Positions 10,896 through 20,381 of a stretch of 53,273 bases of DNA are shown here, piece after piece; within the stretch, counting starts at the first letter, position 1; each line of letters starts with the position of its first letter. Made by a program: the position numbers and the translations under genes. The notes under the pieces are model-generated. The model was not told the origin of the DNA. It saw only the letters and a list, made by a program, of their open reading frames with translations, and did no database searches. This stretch comes from an uncultured Bacilli bacterium (lineage in GTDB: Bacteria; Bacillota_I; Bacilli_A; RF39; UBA660), in contig CANQYE010000006.1 of NCBI GenBank assembly GCA_947627995.1, positions 1 to 53,273 of the forward strand, given 5' to 3'.

Positions 10896-10924
10896 ATATT
10901 AACATAATTTATTTTTATTGTCAA
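10896..10924 (-). promoter_or_regulatory. trpS promoter TTGACA-17-TAATAT
   Basis: Minus strand hexamers at 10919-10924 and 10896-10901. Confidence 0.65.
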
Positions 10925-11053
10925 AAAACTTATAATAAATAAAATATTAAATATTTACATATTATTTTATGTGTTATATATTAATATTAAATTTTGATTG
11001 ATTTTAAATAAGAAGTTTGATAGAATTTAATATGTAAAACGTGGAGGTGAACT

Positions 11054-11317
11054 ATGGCAAATATCAAAAGTGCAAAAAAAGACATTAAACAAACAATAAA
11101 GAAAACACCAAAAAATCATGAATATAAAGCAAAAGTAAAAAATTCAATTAAAAAATGTGAAAAAGCTATAGATGCTGGTAATAAAGAAAATGCTAATACT
11201 GTTTTAAAATCTGTTTGCAAAAACATAGATAAAGCAGTTGCTAAAAATTTAGTTAGCAAAAATACTGCTAGTCGTCAAAAGTCAAGATTAAGTCAAAAAG
11301 TTAAAAACATGAAGTAA
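11054..11317 (+). CDS. rpsT: 30S ribosomal protein S20
   Basis: MANIKSAKKDIKQTIKK..., SD ggaggtg. Confidence 0.97.
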   Translation: MANIKSAKKDIKQTIKKTPKNHEYKAKVKNSIKKCEKAIDAGNKENANTVLKSVCKNIDKAVAKNLVSKNTASRQKSRLSQKVKNMK

Positions 11318-11342
11318 TTATTTGTATTACTTCTTTTTTTTT
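11311..11342 (+). terminator. rpsT terminator
   Basis: GAAGTAAT-tatttgt-ATTACTTC followed by T-run; overlaps stop codon. Confidence 0.85.
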
Positions 11343-11368
11343 GCTACAATTATTTTAGGTGAAATCAT

Positions 11369-12274
11369 ATGAAAAAATATTTCGTTCCAATGATTGCTAT
11401 AATTGTATTATTATTGGTTTATTTTAACATAAATACTATTACAGAAACTTTTGCTAATATTCTAGAAAGTAAACCTAAGTTAGTAATTGAACGAGATAAT
11501 GAGTATACCAAAGATTATTCCTTTTCTTATGTCAATATTGAAAAAGATTTTGTCCCCTATAGTTATCAAGATTTATTAAATATAATATATTCTGCTTTAA
11601 ATAACGGATGGGATAGTTTTACATTTTATTGTCCTAAAGAATATAGTGATTGTTTAAATGATATTAAAAGTATTTCTGAAAATAATATTCTTTTAACAAA
11701 TATTAATAATTTTGTTCACCCATTTAATAGTTTTAAAAATATTAAAACTATTTATGATAACTCTGGTGAAATCACCTTAAAAATAACTAAGTTATATTCA
11801 AAAAAACAAATTAACGAAATCAATAAAATGGTAGATACAATAATTGAAGAAACCATTTCAGATGATATGAGTGATGAAGATAAAATAAAAACTATTCATG
11901 ATTATATAATAAATCATACTAAATATGATATTTTAAAAAATGATACAGGAAATAGTAATTATGAATCAAATATTGCTTATGGTCCACTTATTCAAGGCTA
12001 TGGAATATGTGGTGGCTACTCCGATGCAATGGAAATATTTTTATCTAAATTTAATATTAAGAATTTTAAAGTAGCCAGCAAATCTCATGTTTGGAATGCC
12101 GTTTATTTAAACAATCAATGGTTAAATTTAGATTTAACATGGGACGATCCTGTAGGAAATGATAATGAAGATCATTTAATATATAATTATTTTTTAATAA
12201 CTACTGAACAATTAAAAAATCAAGATATTAATAATCATGATTTTGACACTTTAGTATATCAAGAATTAAAATAA
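11369..12274 (+). CDS. Transglutaminase-like domain protein
   Basis: N-terminal signal/anchor, GICGGYSDAMEIF ... SHVWNAVYLNNQWLNLDLTWDDP Cys-His-Asp arrangement. Confidence 0.8.
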   Translation: MKKYFVPMIAIIVLLLVYFNINTITETFANILESKPKLVIERDNEYTKDYSFSYVNIEKDFVPYSYQDLLNIIYSALNNGWDSFTFYCPKEYSDCLNDIKSISENNILLTNINNFVHPFNSFKNIKTIYDNSGEITLKITKLYSKKQINEINKMVDTIIEETISDDMSDEDKIKTIHDYIINHTKYDILKNDTGNSNYESNIAYGPLIQGYGICGGYSDAMEIFLSKFNIKNFKVASKSHVWNAVYLNNQWLNLDLTWDDPVGNDNEDHLIYNYFLITTEQLKNQDINNHDFDTLVYQELK

Positions 12275-12275
12275 A

Positions 12276-13139
12276 TTAATTCTTTTTATTTGCTTCAATA
12301 TATTTTATTACTTCACAGATAGTTTCATTAAAATTTTGATAATTAGTATTAAACCATTTTACATCCATTTGGTTATTAAACCAAGTATATTGTCTTTTAG
12401 CATAATGTCTACTATTCTTTTTAATTAATTCTATCGCCTCATCCAAAAAAATTTCTTTATTTAAATATTTTATAATTTCTTTGTAGCCAATAGCTGTATT
12501 TAATACTTTAGAATATTTATTTTTATTTTTTAGTTGTCTTACTTCTTCAATTAAACCATTATTAATCATTTCATCAGTTCTTTTATTAATAATTTTATAT
12601 AAATTTTCTCTATCTGTTGTTAAACCGATAAAAATTGCATCTTTATATAATAATGGAGATTTATGTAATACATCATCTTTTTTATTTAAATACCTAATAA
12701 GTCTTATTCTATTATTTTTATGAACATTACTATTTGGATATTTTTTTAAAACCATAGCAAACAATTCATCATTAGAATAATTTTCATAATTATTAGTTGT
12801 ATTATCATTTTGGAATTTATAATCATATAGTGCGGCCTTAATATATAATCCTGAGCCACCAACAATTATAATATTTTTATCTTTATTTTCTTCAATTATT
12901 CTTCGTACATCTTTTTGATATTCATAAATGGAATATTCTTCATTAATATTTTTAATATCAAATAAATAATGAGGAATATTTTCTTTTTCTTCTTCGGTAA
13001 TTTTAGCAGTACCAATGTTTAGATCCTGATAAACTTGCGTTGAATCAGCGTTTATAACAATTGCATTATATTTTTTAGCAAGGTCAATAGATAATTTAGT
13101 TTTACCAACTCCAGTTGGACCACATATAACAACTATCAT
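12276..13139 (-). CDS. miaA: tRNA dimethylallyltransferase
   Basis: GPTGVGKTKLSIDLA, NADSTQVYQDLNIGTAK; start overlaps mutL stop. Confidence 0.95.
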   Translation of the reverse strand: MIVVICGPTGVGKTKLSIDLAKKYNAIVINADSTQVYQDLNIGTAKITEEEKENIPHYLFDIKNINEEYSIYEYQKDVRRIIEENKDKNIIIVGGSGLYIKAALYDYKFQNDNTTNNYENYSNDELFAMVLKKYPNSNVHKNNRIRLIRYLNKKDDVLHKSPLLYKDAIFIGLTTDRENLYKIINKRTDEMINNGLIEEVRQLKNKNKYSKVLNTAIGYKEIIKYLNKEIFLDEAIELIKKNSRHYAKRQYTWFNNQMDVKWFNTNYQNFNETICEVIKYIEANKKN

Positions 13140-14887
13140 TAATCCATCGCCCTTTTAAACATTTTTTCTAATTCATATTTTGTAAAAGTAATAATAGTAG
13201 GCCTTCCATGAGGACAATTATATGGGTTATCTGTTTCAACAAGCTCATCCAATAACTCTTCCATTTCTGGAATACTTATAGCTGTATTACCTTTTATACT
13301 CATTTTACAAGCTAAAGTTATAGCAACTTTTTCATTAAACTTCACAATATCAAAGTCTTTTTCCATTACTACTAAAATATCAATAATTTTTTGTATTTGC
13401 TCAGTTTCATAACCTTGTAAAAGCCAAGTGGGATGTTCTTTTATAGTAAAAGTATTTATTCCAAATTCTTCAATTTTAAAACCAATATTTTCTAAAATAC
13501 TTAAATTATTTTTAATTATCAAATAATCGCTTGGATTCATTTCTATATTAATAGGAAACATTGTAGGAATAGTTTTTACACTTTCACTTTTCAAAGCGTT
13601 CAAATATTTTTCATAATTAATTCTCTCTTGAGCGGCATGTTGATCAATTAAATACATGCCATCTTCATTTTGAGCTATTATGTATGTTCCAAATACTAAA
13701 CCAGCTGGATAAAATTTTAATTTTTTAATTTTTTCATTTTTACTTACAACTTTATCTTCTAAAATATTATTAAAATCGAATTCAATTTGATCTTCTTTTA
13801 AATTAATTTGACTTTCCAAATCAGAATTTATTTGATATTCAATAGGATTTATATTTAATTTTTCATCAGTATTACTATTAATCTTTTCCATTGTAGGTAT
13901 TAATTCATTTTGATATAATGCATTTTTAATAGTAGTTGTAACAATATCTTCTAGCGATTTGATTTTACTAAATTTAATATCTTGTTTTGTAGGATGAATA
14001 TTAACATCAATTAATGTAGGATCAGTATATATATTCAATACAACTATTGGATATTTAGTAGCTGGTTTATATGTATAATAAGCATCATTTATTATTCTGT
14101 TTAAATCACTATTTCTAATTATTCTTCCATTTACAAAAGTATTAAAATGATTTTTATTATTCTTTAATATTTCTGGCTTACAAATATAACCACTAACTTC
14201 ATAATCTTCATTGCTAGCATTTACTTTAATCATTTTACTTGAAATAGAAGCACCATATATTTCATGAATAGTTTTAAGCAAATTTGAACTACCAGAAGTT
14301 TTGACGATAATTTTAGCATTATTTGATAATGTAAATTTAATATTTGGATACGACAATGCCAATTTTTCGATAAATAAAACAATACTCGCAAGCTCACTAC
14401 TTTCACTTTTTAAAAATTTTAAACGAGCTGGCGTATTATAAAAAATATTTTTAACACTTACACTAGTTCCAACTCTTGCATCACTATTTTCATATTTTAA
14501 AATTTGTCCACCTTTAATATTAATTAATGTTCCAACATCACCCTCACTAGTTTTTAAAGTAACATCAGAAACACTTGCTATGGAAGGTAAAGCTTCTCCC
14601 CTAAATCCTAATGTATTAATAAAAAATAAATCATCATCTTTTCGAATCTTACTTGTAGCATGACGAAGAAAAGCATTTTTTGCATCTTCTTTACTCATTC
14701 CAATACCATTATCAGTTACTTTTATTTCTTTAATGCCAGAATCAACTAAATCAATTATTATTTCTGATGCTTTTGCATCAATACTATTTTCCACTAACTC
14801 TTTAACAACTGAAAAACATTTTTCTACTACTTCACCAGCTGCGATTTTATTAGCTAGTATTTCATCCATTATATGTATTTTGTTCAT
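13139..14887 (-). CDS. mutL: DNA mismatch repair protein MutL
   Basis: IAAGEVVE, GFRGEALPSIASVS, endonuclease motif DQHAAQERINYE, CPHGRPT. Confidence 0.96.
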   Translation of the reverse strand: MNKIHIMDEILANKIAAGEVVEKCFSVVKELVENSIDAKASEIIIDLVDSGIKEIKVTDNGIGMSKEDAKNAFLRHATSKIRKDDDLFFINTLGFRGEALPSIASVSDVTLKTSEGDVGTLINIKGGQILKYENSDARVGTSVSVKNIFYNTPARLKFLKSESSELASIVLFIEKLALSYPNIKFTLSNNAKIIVKTSGSSNLLKTIHEIYGASISSKMIKVNASNEDYEVSGYICKPEILKNNKNHFNTFVNGRIIRNSDLNRIINDAYYTYKPATKYPIVVLNIYTDPTLIDVNIHPTKQDIKFSKIKSLEDIVTTTIKNALYQNELIPTMEKINSNTDEKLNINPIEYQINSDLESQINLKEDQIEFDFNNILEDKVVSKNEKIKKLKFYPAGLVFGTYIIAQNEDGMYLIDQHAAQERINYEKYLNALKSESVKTIPTMFPINIEMNPSDYLIIKNNLSILENIGFKIEEFGINTFTIKEHPTWLLQGYETEQIQKIIDILVVMEKDFDIVKFNEKVAITLACKMSIKGNTAISIPEMEELLDELVETDNPYNCPHGRPTIITFTKYELEKMFKRAMD

Positions 14888-14912
14888 TATTTCACTTCTT
14901 TTCTAATTATAA

Positions 14913-15863
14913 TTAATTATTTATTAATGATTTTCTGACTTCGATTAAATCGGGATTAAGGACATTTAATATACAATCTTTTTTTATATTAATAAAACCG
15001 ATACCTTTAATTACTAAATCACTATTGGCTTTAATATTTATAATTTGGTTGTAATCACTAATATTTTTATAACTTTTTTTTATTGAAAGATCATTGTTAA
15101 TATAAAAAATAAAACTATTTTTATTTTCGCCAATATATGCGAAAGATAATATATTTTCTATTTCAAATTGACATGGTTTGTTTATAGGAAAAACAATTGG
15201 TTTAATATATTTTTTTCCATATATTTTTTTTAAATTATTTAGCGTATAATTATTATCATCAATAAAACCTGGGCTATCAACAATTATACAATTATCAGAT
15301 TTTACTTCAATGAAATCAAGGGTAGTATTAGGCATTATACTTGTTAAAATATTATTATCAGTTAAAACATTTAACAAACTACTTTTTCCTTCATTCGTGT
15401 ACCCAGCAAAAAAAACTTTTTTATATTTATTAATTTTCATTTTTAAAAAATCTAGACTTGCATTATTTTTAATACTTACAAAAATTATTTCTTCATTAAT
15501 ATCATAACATTCGGCAATATTTTTTTTTATTTTTTCTTTATTTAAACTATTAAATATTAAATCAGATTTACTTATTATTAGTGTTTTATTAGTTTTAATT
15601 TTTTTATATGTATCAATATATTTTTTTGATAAATGAAAAAAATCAATTATAAAAAAAGTGTGATATGATTTTTTATTAATAACTTCTAATATTTCATCAT
15701 TATTGTAATCTAGTTTATCTAAATTCATTTCATTATAATTTTTTAAACGAAAACATCTTTCACATAATAAAGCTGTATCAATTAATTCTTTTTTTACATA
15801 TCCTTTTTCATCTTTTTTATCACTTTGTAAAATAACTCCGCAACCAGTGCACCTTTTAATCAT
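14913..15863 (-). CDS. yqeH: Ribosome biogenesis GTPase YqeH
   Basis: CTGCG...CERC zinc finger, circularly permuted GTPase motifs (SKSD, GYTNEGKSSLLN), next to yqeG. Confidence 0.88.
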   Translation of the reverse strand: MIKRCTGCGVILQSDKKDEKGYVKKELIDTALLCERCFRLKNYNEMNLDKLDYNNDEILEVINKKSYHTFFIIDFFHLSKKYIDTYKKIKTNKTLIISKSDLIFNSLNKEKIKKNIAECYDINEEIIFVSIKNNASLDFLKMKINKYKKVFFAGYTNEGKSSLLNVLTDNNILTSIMPNTTLDFIEVKSDNCIIVDSPGFIDDNNYTLNNLKKIYGKKYIKPIVFPINKPCQFEIENILSFAYIGENKNSFIFYINNDLSIKKSYKNISDYNQIINIKANSDLVIKGIGFINIKKDCILNVLNPDLIEVRKSLINN

Positions 15864-16377
15864 AATAAACTCCCTTTTTTAAAAGGCCTTTTTTTAATAA
15901 TTTCTTATATATCTGTTTTTCTAATGCTCTAGTTATTTTTGCGATAGAAAACTCATTACAACTAATTGGGTTTACTAAAATACTAGTAAATCCCATTCTA
16001 TTGGCTCCTAAAATATCGGTTAAAAGTTGATCCCCAATCGCTGCTATTTCAGTATCTTTAAAACCATAAATTTTTTGAATTTTTTGATATTTTCTTTTTA
16101 AAGGTTTTTTAGATAAAAAAGAAGCATCAATATTTAAATGATCTTTATATGGTTCGACCCTTGCTTTTCCACTATTGCTCATAATAATAATAGTAAAACC
16201 CATATCAACAAGTTCGGCCATTAAATCCCTAATTTTACGATTTGGCACTTTTAAACTAATAGGCGCAATTGTATTATCTAAATCAAAAAGTAGACATTTA
16301 ATACCAGCTTTTTTTAATTTTTTATAATTTATATCATAGATATTTTTTTGATAAATATCAGGCATAAAAATATCCAT
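15856..16377 (-). CDS. yqeG: YqeG family HAD IIIA phosphatase
   Basis: CLLFDLDNTIAP, IMSNSGK, GDQLLTDILGANR. Confidence 0.9.
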   Translation of the reverse strand: MDIFMPDIYQKNIYDINYKKLKKAGIKCLLFDLDNTIAPISLKVPNRKIRDLMAELVDMGFTIIIMSNSGKARVEPYKDHLNIDASFLSKKPLKRKYQKIQKIYGFKDTEIAAIGDQLLTDILGANRMGFTSILVNPISCNEFSIAKITRALEKQIYKKLLKKGLLKKGVYYD

Positions 16378-16422
16378 TTTTTTACCACCTCTACATCTTC
16401 TTAATTATATCATAAATTATTC

Positions 16423-17685
16423 TTATTTAAAATTTTTATAAACATTATGAGGTAAAATTTCTTTATTTGTAATTGTTAACGCCTCTTCAAATGAAACAAC
16501 TTGATATCCTCTCGCATATAGTTCAGGAAGTACTATTTTCATCGCCTCAACAGTAGAATCGTAAATATCATGCATAACAAAGAAACTACCATCAAATACA
16601 TTTTCCAAAATATAATTAGAAATTTGTATAGCATCTCTTTTTTCCCAATCTCTTGGGTCGATATTCCATGTTATAAATGGGAAATTAACATTATCTTTAA
16701 CAAACGAATTCACATTGCCATAAGGCGGTCTTACATATTTTATATCATTACCTGTAATAGATTTAAAAATTGCATTTGTCTGATTAATTTGAAAATTTAA
16801 ATCATCAATAGATAATTTTGTTAAATTTAAATGCGAATAACTATGGCTAGCAACATCATTTCCCTCATCAAAAGCTCTTTTAACAATATCTGGATTATTT
16901 TGCATACGATAACCTACCATAAAAAAGGTAGCATGCACATGATTAGCTTTTAAAACATCAAGCATTTGAGGTGTAGAGTTCTTACTTGGCCCATCATCAA
17001 AACCAAATACTACTAACTTTTTATTATTATCTATTCTATAAATGTTCTCGTTTTGATAATTTTTATCCGGCTTAAAATCAAAATTTAAAACTTCTTGTAA
17101 ATCATTAAAATTTATTTTTAAATATATTTCTTCTACAACAGCTGGATTTATTTCATAACCTGTATAATAAAATTCAATTTCATTTTCTTTTACTAGAAAA
17201 CTTCTTTTACCTTTTTTAGAATTAGAAATACCATCAACAATAAACTTAGGGTATTTTGTATATAGATTTTTAATTATTATTTCTTCGAATTTTTTATATT
17301 TATTTTTTTTAATAATTTTATTTATGGGAATACGTTGTGCATTATTTAAATCGAATAAATAGCTTTGATAATCTATTGGCTGATTTTCTTCTTCAACTTT
17401 GAATAATAAACTTAAATATTTATTATTAATTATTGCTGTTTTTGTTACTACTTTACCTTTTACATCAGCAAATTGTTTAGTAATAATATTTTTTATTTTT
17501 TTATCTAACTTTCGATAATTAAAATATGGAAATTTTATTTCTATTTGTTTAAGTTTAATTTCCTCATATTTATAGTCGAATATATAATTATCTTTATATT
17601 TTTTTATACTTAATTTTATACAAAATAAAAGTGATAATAAAATAATTATTATTAATATAAATGATAAGTGCTTAGTTCTTTTCAT
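16423..17685 (-). CDS. Polysaccharide deacetylase family protein
   Basis: N-terminal TM, FGFDDGPSKNSTPQMLD, SHSYSHLNLTK, RPPYG; start placed at ATG 17685 with ggagtgg SD. Confidence 0.88.
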   Translation of the reverse strand: MKRTKHLSFILIIIILLSLLFCIKLSIKKYKDNYIFDYKYEEIKLKQIEIKFPYFNYRKLDKKIKNIITKQFADVKGKVVTKTAIINNKYLSLLFKVEEENQPIDYQSYLFDLNNAQRIPINKIIKKNKYKKFEEIIIKNLYTKYPKFIVDGISNSKKGKRSFLVKENEIEFYYTGYEINPAVVEEIYLKINFNDLQEVLNFDFKPDKNYQNENIYRIDNNKKLVVFGFDDGPSKNSTPQMLDVLKANHVHATFFMVGYRMQNNPDIVKRAFDEGNDVASHSYSHLNLTKLSIDDLNFQINQTNAIFKSITGNDIKYVRPPYGNVNSFVKDNVNFPFITWNIDPRDWEKRDAIQISNYILENVFDGSFFVMHDIYDSTVEAMKIVLPELYARGYQVVSFEEALTITNKEILPHNVYKNFK

Positions 17686-17759
17686 ACTACCACTCCAACC
17701 ATTTTTATTATAACACTTTATAATAAAGAAAATTAAAAAAATTACCAAAAGGCAATTTT

Positions 17760-19469
17760 TTAAATTTGAAAATATTGAGCAACAGACTTTGCTATATTTG
17801 AAGCAATAGATTCAAGATTATTAACCATCCATAAAGCATCATTCATGTCATCATGAAATGCAACTTCTAATAAAACACTAACAGGAACATTATTTGGATG
17901 AACTTCAGCTAAAGAACCATTAGCAAAAACTACACCATAATCTCTTTTAGCATCTTTGTATGGATAAATTTCATATAAATTTTTATATATTAAACTAGCC
18001 GCAGAAAATCCTAAAGAATCTTTATCTTCTACATATATTGAAACTCCACTTTTATCATGGTTTACACTACCATTAGAATGAAGTGCTAAATGTAAATCCG
18101 CATTTGCTTTTCTGCTTTCTGCCGTCCATGACTTTATATCTCCATCAGGATTGTTTCTAATTACTTTAATTCCATCATTTTCAAGTTTAGGGATTAATAA
18201 ATCAGCTAATTTATTCATCATTTCTTTTTCGGTAGTATAACCTGAACCTTTAATACCTTTATTATAATCTTGCTTTGAAGGCGATACATATACTACCGGA
18301 GCTTTATTTCCTAATTTAACTTTAAAAGTACTAACTTCACTATTTTGCATGTTATTTTTAATTGCAATTGCTTTAATAGTTACATCTTCTGTTATAGGTA
18401 TTGGTGAAGTATATTCGGTACCATAATGGAGAGGATCTTTACCATTTGTAGTATATAATATTTTTGCACTGCTAGTTTTACTTTCTAATGGCAAATAACT
18501 ACCAGGTTTCAAATCTCTAAAATCTAATGTTGTATAGACTTGGTTTACTTTTATTTTTGTTCCTGTTCTAATAATAACACTATCTGTCTTTGAAATTTCT
18601 TCATAATCATTATATGAAGCAACTAATTCTAGTTTGTATTCGGTATTTTGTTCAAATAATTCAGTAGATAGTTTTGTTTCTTTATCTTTTAATTCCAATG
18701 AATTAATTAATTTATTATTTTTATAAATATTTAAAATAAATCTGTTAGCTCCAAAGCCACCGGAAAATTTAAAATTTATATCATCCCAACTATATGTCGT
18801 ACTGTCAATAGGTTCATCAATCTTTACATATCCTATTGCCACAGTATTTACATAAAAATTATAACTATCCACACATACTTTATTATCTTTTAAGATTTCT
18901 GCTTTTAAACGTCCAGAATATTGTTTTAAGCTTTCATATGGAACGACATTGCTATTTCCTACTATTTTATTATTATAAATACTTTCTCCTTCATATAAAA
19001 TATTTAAATAATAATTACTATTAGTAATATTTCCATCAATATTTAAATTATAATCATTATTTTCAGCTACATAGTAGCTATTATTTTTACTAAAAGTTGG
19101 TTCATTCCAAACCATATCTAACGAATTAGTACTAGCTTTAGCTTCATCTTTTTTATTATAAGCAATGACACTAACATTAACTTTTTCACCATAAGCAATT
19201 GGCAAATTATTTAATTTCACACTATTTTCTTTTACTGTTTTTTCATATACTATTTCGTTATTATCATTCTCAACAATAACATCATATTTTGTTGCAAATT
19301 TATTATTTTCAAAATATAAAATAGTATTACTATTAGTTGTTTTTACATCTAAAACTTTAAAATTTTTTAATCCTGCTTTATAAAAAGTAATACAACCAGC
19401 AGCAAACGAAACTATAAATAAAATAATTGTACAAAAAAATAAAATAATTACTTTTTTTCTTCTATTCAT
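17760..19469 (-). CDS. N-acetylmuramoyl-L-alanine amidase (Amidase_3) with Ig/FN3-like and CHB_HEX_C-like region
   Basis: N-terminal TM, AKILYTTNGKDP...TIKAIAIKN, amidase motifs LALHSNGS and VLLEVAFHDD. Confidence 0.85.
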   Translation of the reverse strand: MNRRKKVIILFFCTIILFIVSFAAGCITFYKAGLKNFKVLDVKTTNSNTILYFENNKFATKYDVIVENDNNEIVYEKTVKENSVKLNNLPIAYGEKVNVSVIAYNKKDEAKASTNSLDMVWNEPTFSKNNSYYVAENNDYNLNIDGNITNSNYYLNILYEGESIYNNKIVGNSNVVPYESLKQYSGRLKAEILKDNKVCVDSYNFYVNTVAIGYVKIDEPIDSTTYSWDDINFKFSGGFGANRFILNIYKNNKLINSLELKDKETKLSTELFEQNTEYKLELVASYNDYEEISKTDSVIIRTGTKIKVNQVYTTLDFRDLKPGSYLPLESKTSSAKILYTTNGKDPLHYGTEYTSPIPITEDVTIKAIAIKNNMQNSEVSTFKVKLGNKAPVVYVSPSKQDYNKGIKGSGYTTEKEMMNKLADLLIPKLENDGIKVIRNNPDGDIKSWTAESRKANADLHLALHSNGSVNHDKSGVSIYVEDKDSLGFSAASLIYKNLYEIYPYKDAKRDYGVVFANGSLAEVHPNNVPVSVLLEVAFHDDMNDALWMVNNLESIASNIAKSVAQYFQI

Positions 19470-19552
19470 AGTCGCACTTCCTTTTTTATTCTCAATATAA
19501 TTATAATCTTTAAAATAAAAAAAGAAAATGCTTTAATGTAAAATTTACACCA

Positions 19553-20272
19553 CTATTTTACATTTTTACGTAAATTTTTAATTTTTTCTTTTACATCGTC
19601 TTGCACACGGAAAGATTCGTTAATTTTACTAATAGTTTTATTAAAAGTAAATTTATCTAAATTAGAATTTAATAAATAATTATACGTTTCTTTTTCGAAT
19701 TCAATAAAACATTCACACAATAGCCAAGCAACAGCCATTCTTACATAATATTTTTTATTATTAATATCATTTATAATTAAAAATATTTGATTTATATACT
19801 CTTTTTTTACAAAAAAATTCAAAATAATAACTATACCTATTCTAGCTTTATATTCTTTCTTGCTTTTTGTATATTTTTTAAAATAATTAAAATAATAATT
19901 AGGATTTTGAGAAATTATTTTCAAACTATTACAAAAAGAATCGCATATTGCCCAATTATCGATATATCTAATGAGTTCATTTATATATTTATTAAACAAA
20001 AATTTATCTTCGATTTGCGCTATAACTAATGCTTTTATCAATATTTCTTCATAATAAATATTTTGAGCGAACTTTAAAAAAGAAGAATAGTCTCCTATAA
20101 AAATTTCTTTTGCAATATGCCTTATTTTAGGCAAACGAATACCTAAAATAACATATTTAGTGCTTATTGATTTTTTTTGATAAATTGCATAATTATCTTC
20201 TTTTAAATTTTTTAAATAAGAAATAAATTGTTGATATTTTTTCTTTCCCCATTTTATATTACGTAAATCCAT
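19553..20272 (-). CDS. DNA alkylation repair protein (AlkD-like HEAT repeat)
   Basis: DLRNIKWGKKKYQQFISYLKNLKE...YVILGIRLPKIRHIAKEI, ID NWAICDSFCNSLK; start placed at ATG 20272. Confidence 0.82.
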   Translation of the reverse strand: MDLRNIKWGKKKYQQFISYLKNLKEDNYAIYQKKSISTKYVILGIRLPKIRHIAKEIFIGDYSSFLKFAQNIYYEEILIKALVIAQIEDKFLFNKYINELIRYIDNWAICDSFCNSLKIISQNPNYYFNYFKKYTKSKKEYKARIGIVIILNFFVKKEYINQIFLIINDINNKKYYVRMAVAWLLCECFIEFEKETYNYLLNSNLDKFTFNKTISKINESFRVQDDVKEKIKNLRKNVK

Positions 20273-20320
20273 AGTAACTGCTCCCAATTAAATTATAACA
20301 AAATAATCAAAATTATGCAC

Positions 20321-20349
20321 TTGTATAATCAAAATTTATTTTGTATAAT
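20321..20349 (+). promoter_or_regulatory. Promoter TTGTAT-17-TATAAT upstream of Y-family polymerase
   Basis: Hexamers at 20321-20326 and 20344-20349. Confidence 0.65.
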
Positions 20350-20354
20350 ATTAG

Positions 20355-20368
20355 CGAACATTTGTTTT
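20355..20368. promoter_or_regulatory. LexA (SOS) box CGAACATTTGTTTT
   Basis: Matches Gram-positive CGAACNNNNGTTYG except the last base; lies just downstream of -10 of a Y-family polymerase gene. Confidence 0.75.
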
Positions 20369-20381
20369 TTATGAGGTGAGT

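Noticed and set aside
13139-14887. MutL treated as evidence for an unusual MutS-less repair system
   Set aside because: mutS could be elsewhere in the genome; absence from a 53-kb window is uninformative
15310-15507. 65-aa plus-strand ORF, and similar short antisense ORFs (16570, 18836, 19787, 23217, 23536, 25169, 25604, 32933, 33410, 33917, 35147, 37760, 39546, 47498, 50992)
   Set aside because: All fully antisense to well-supported genes with no SD or homology signal
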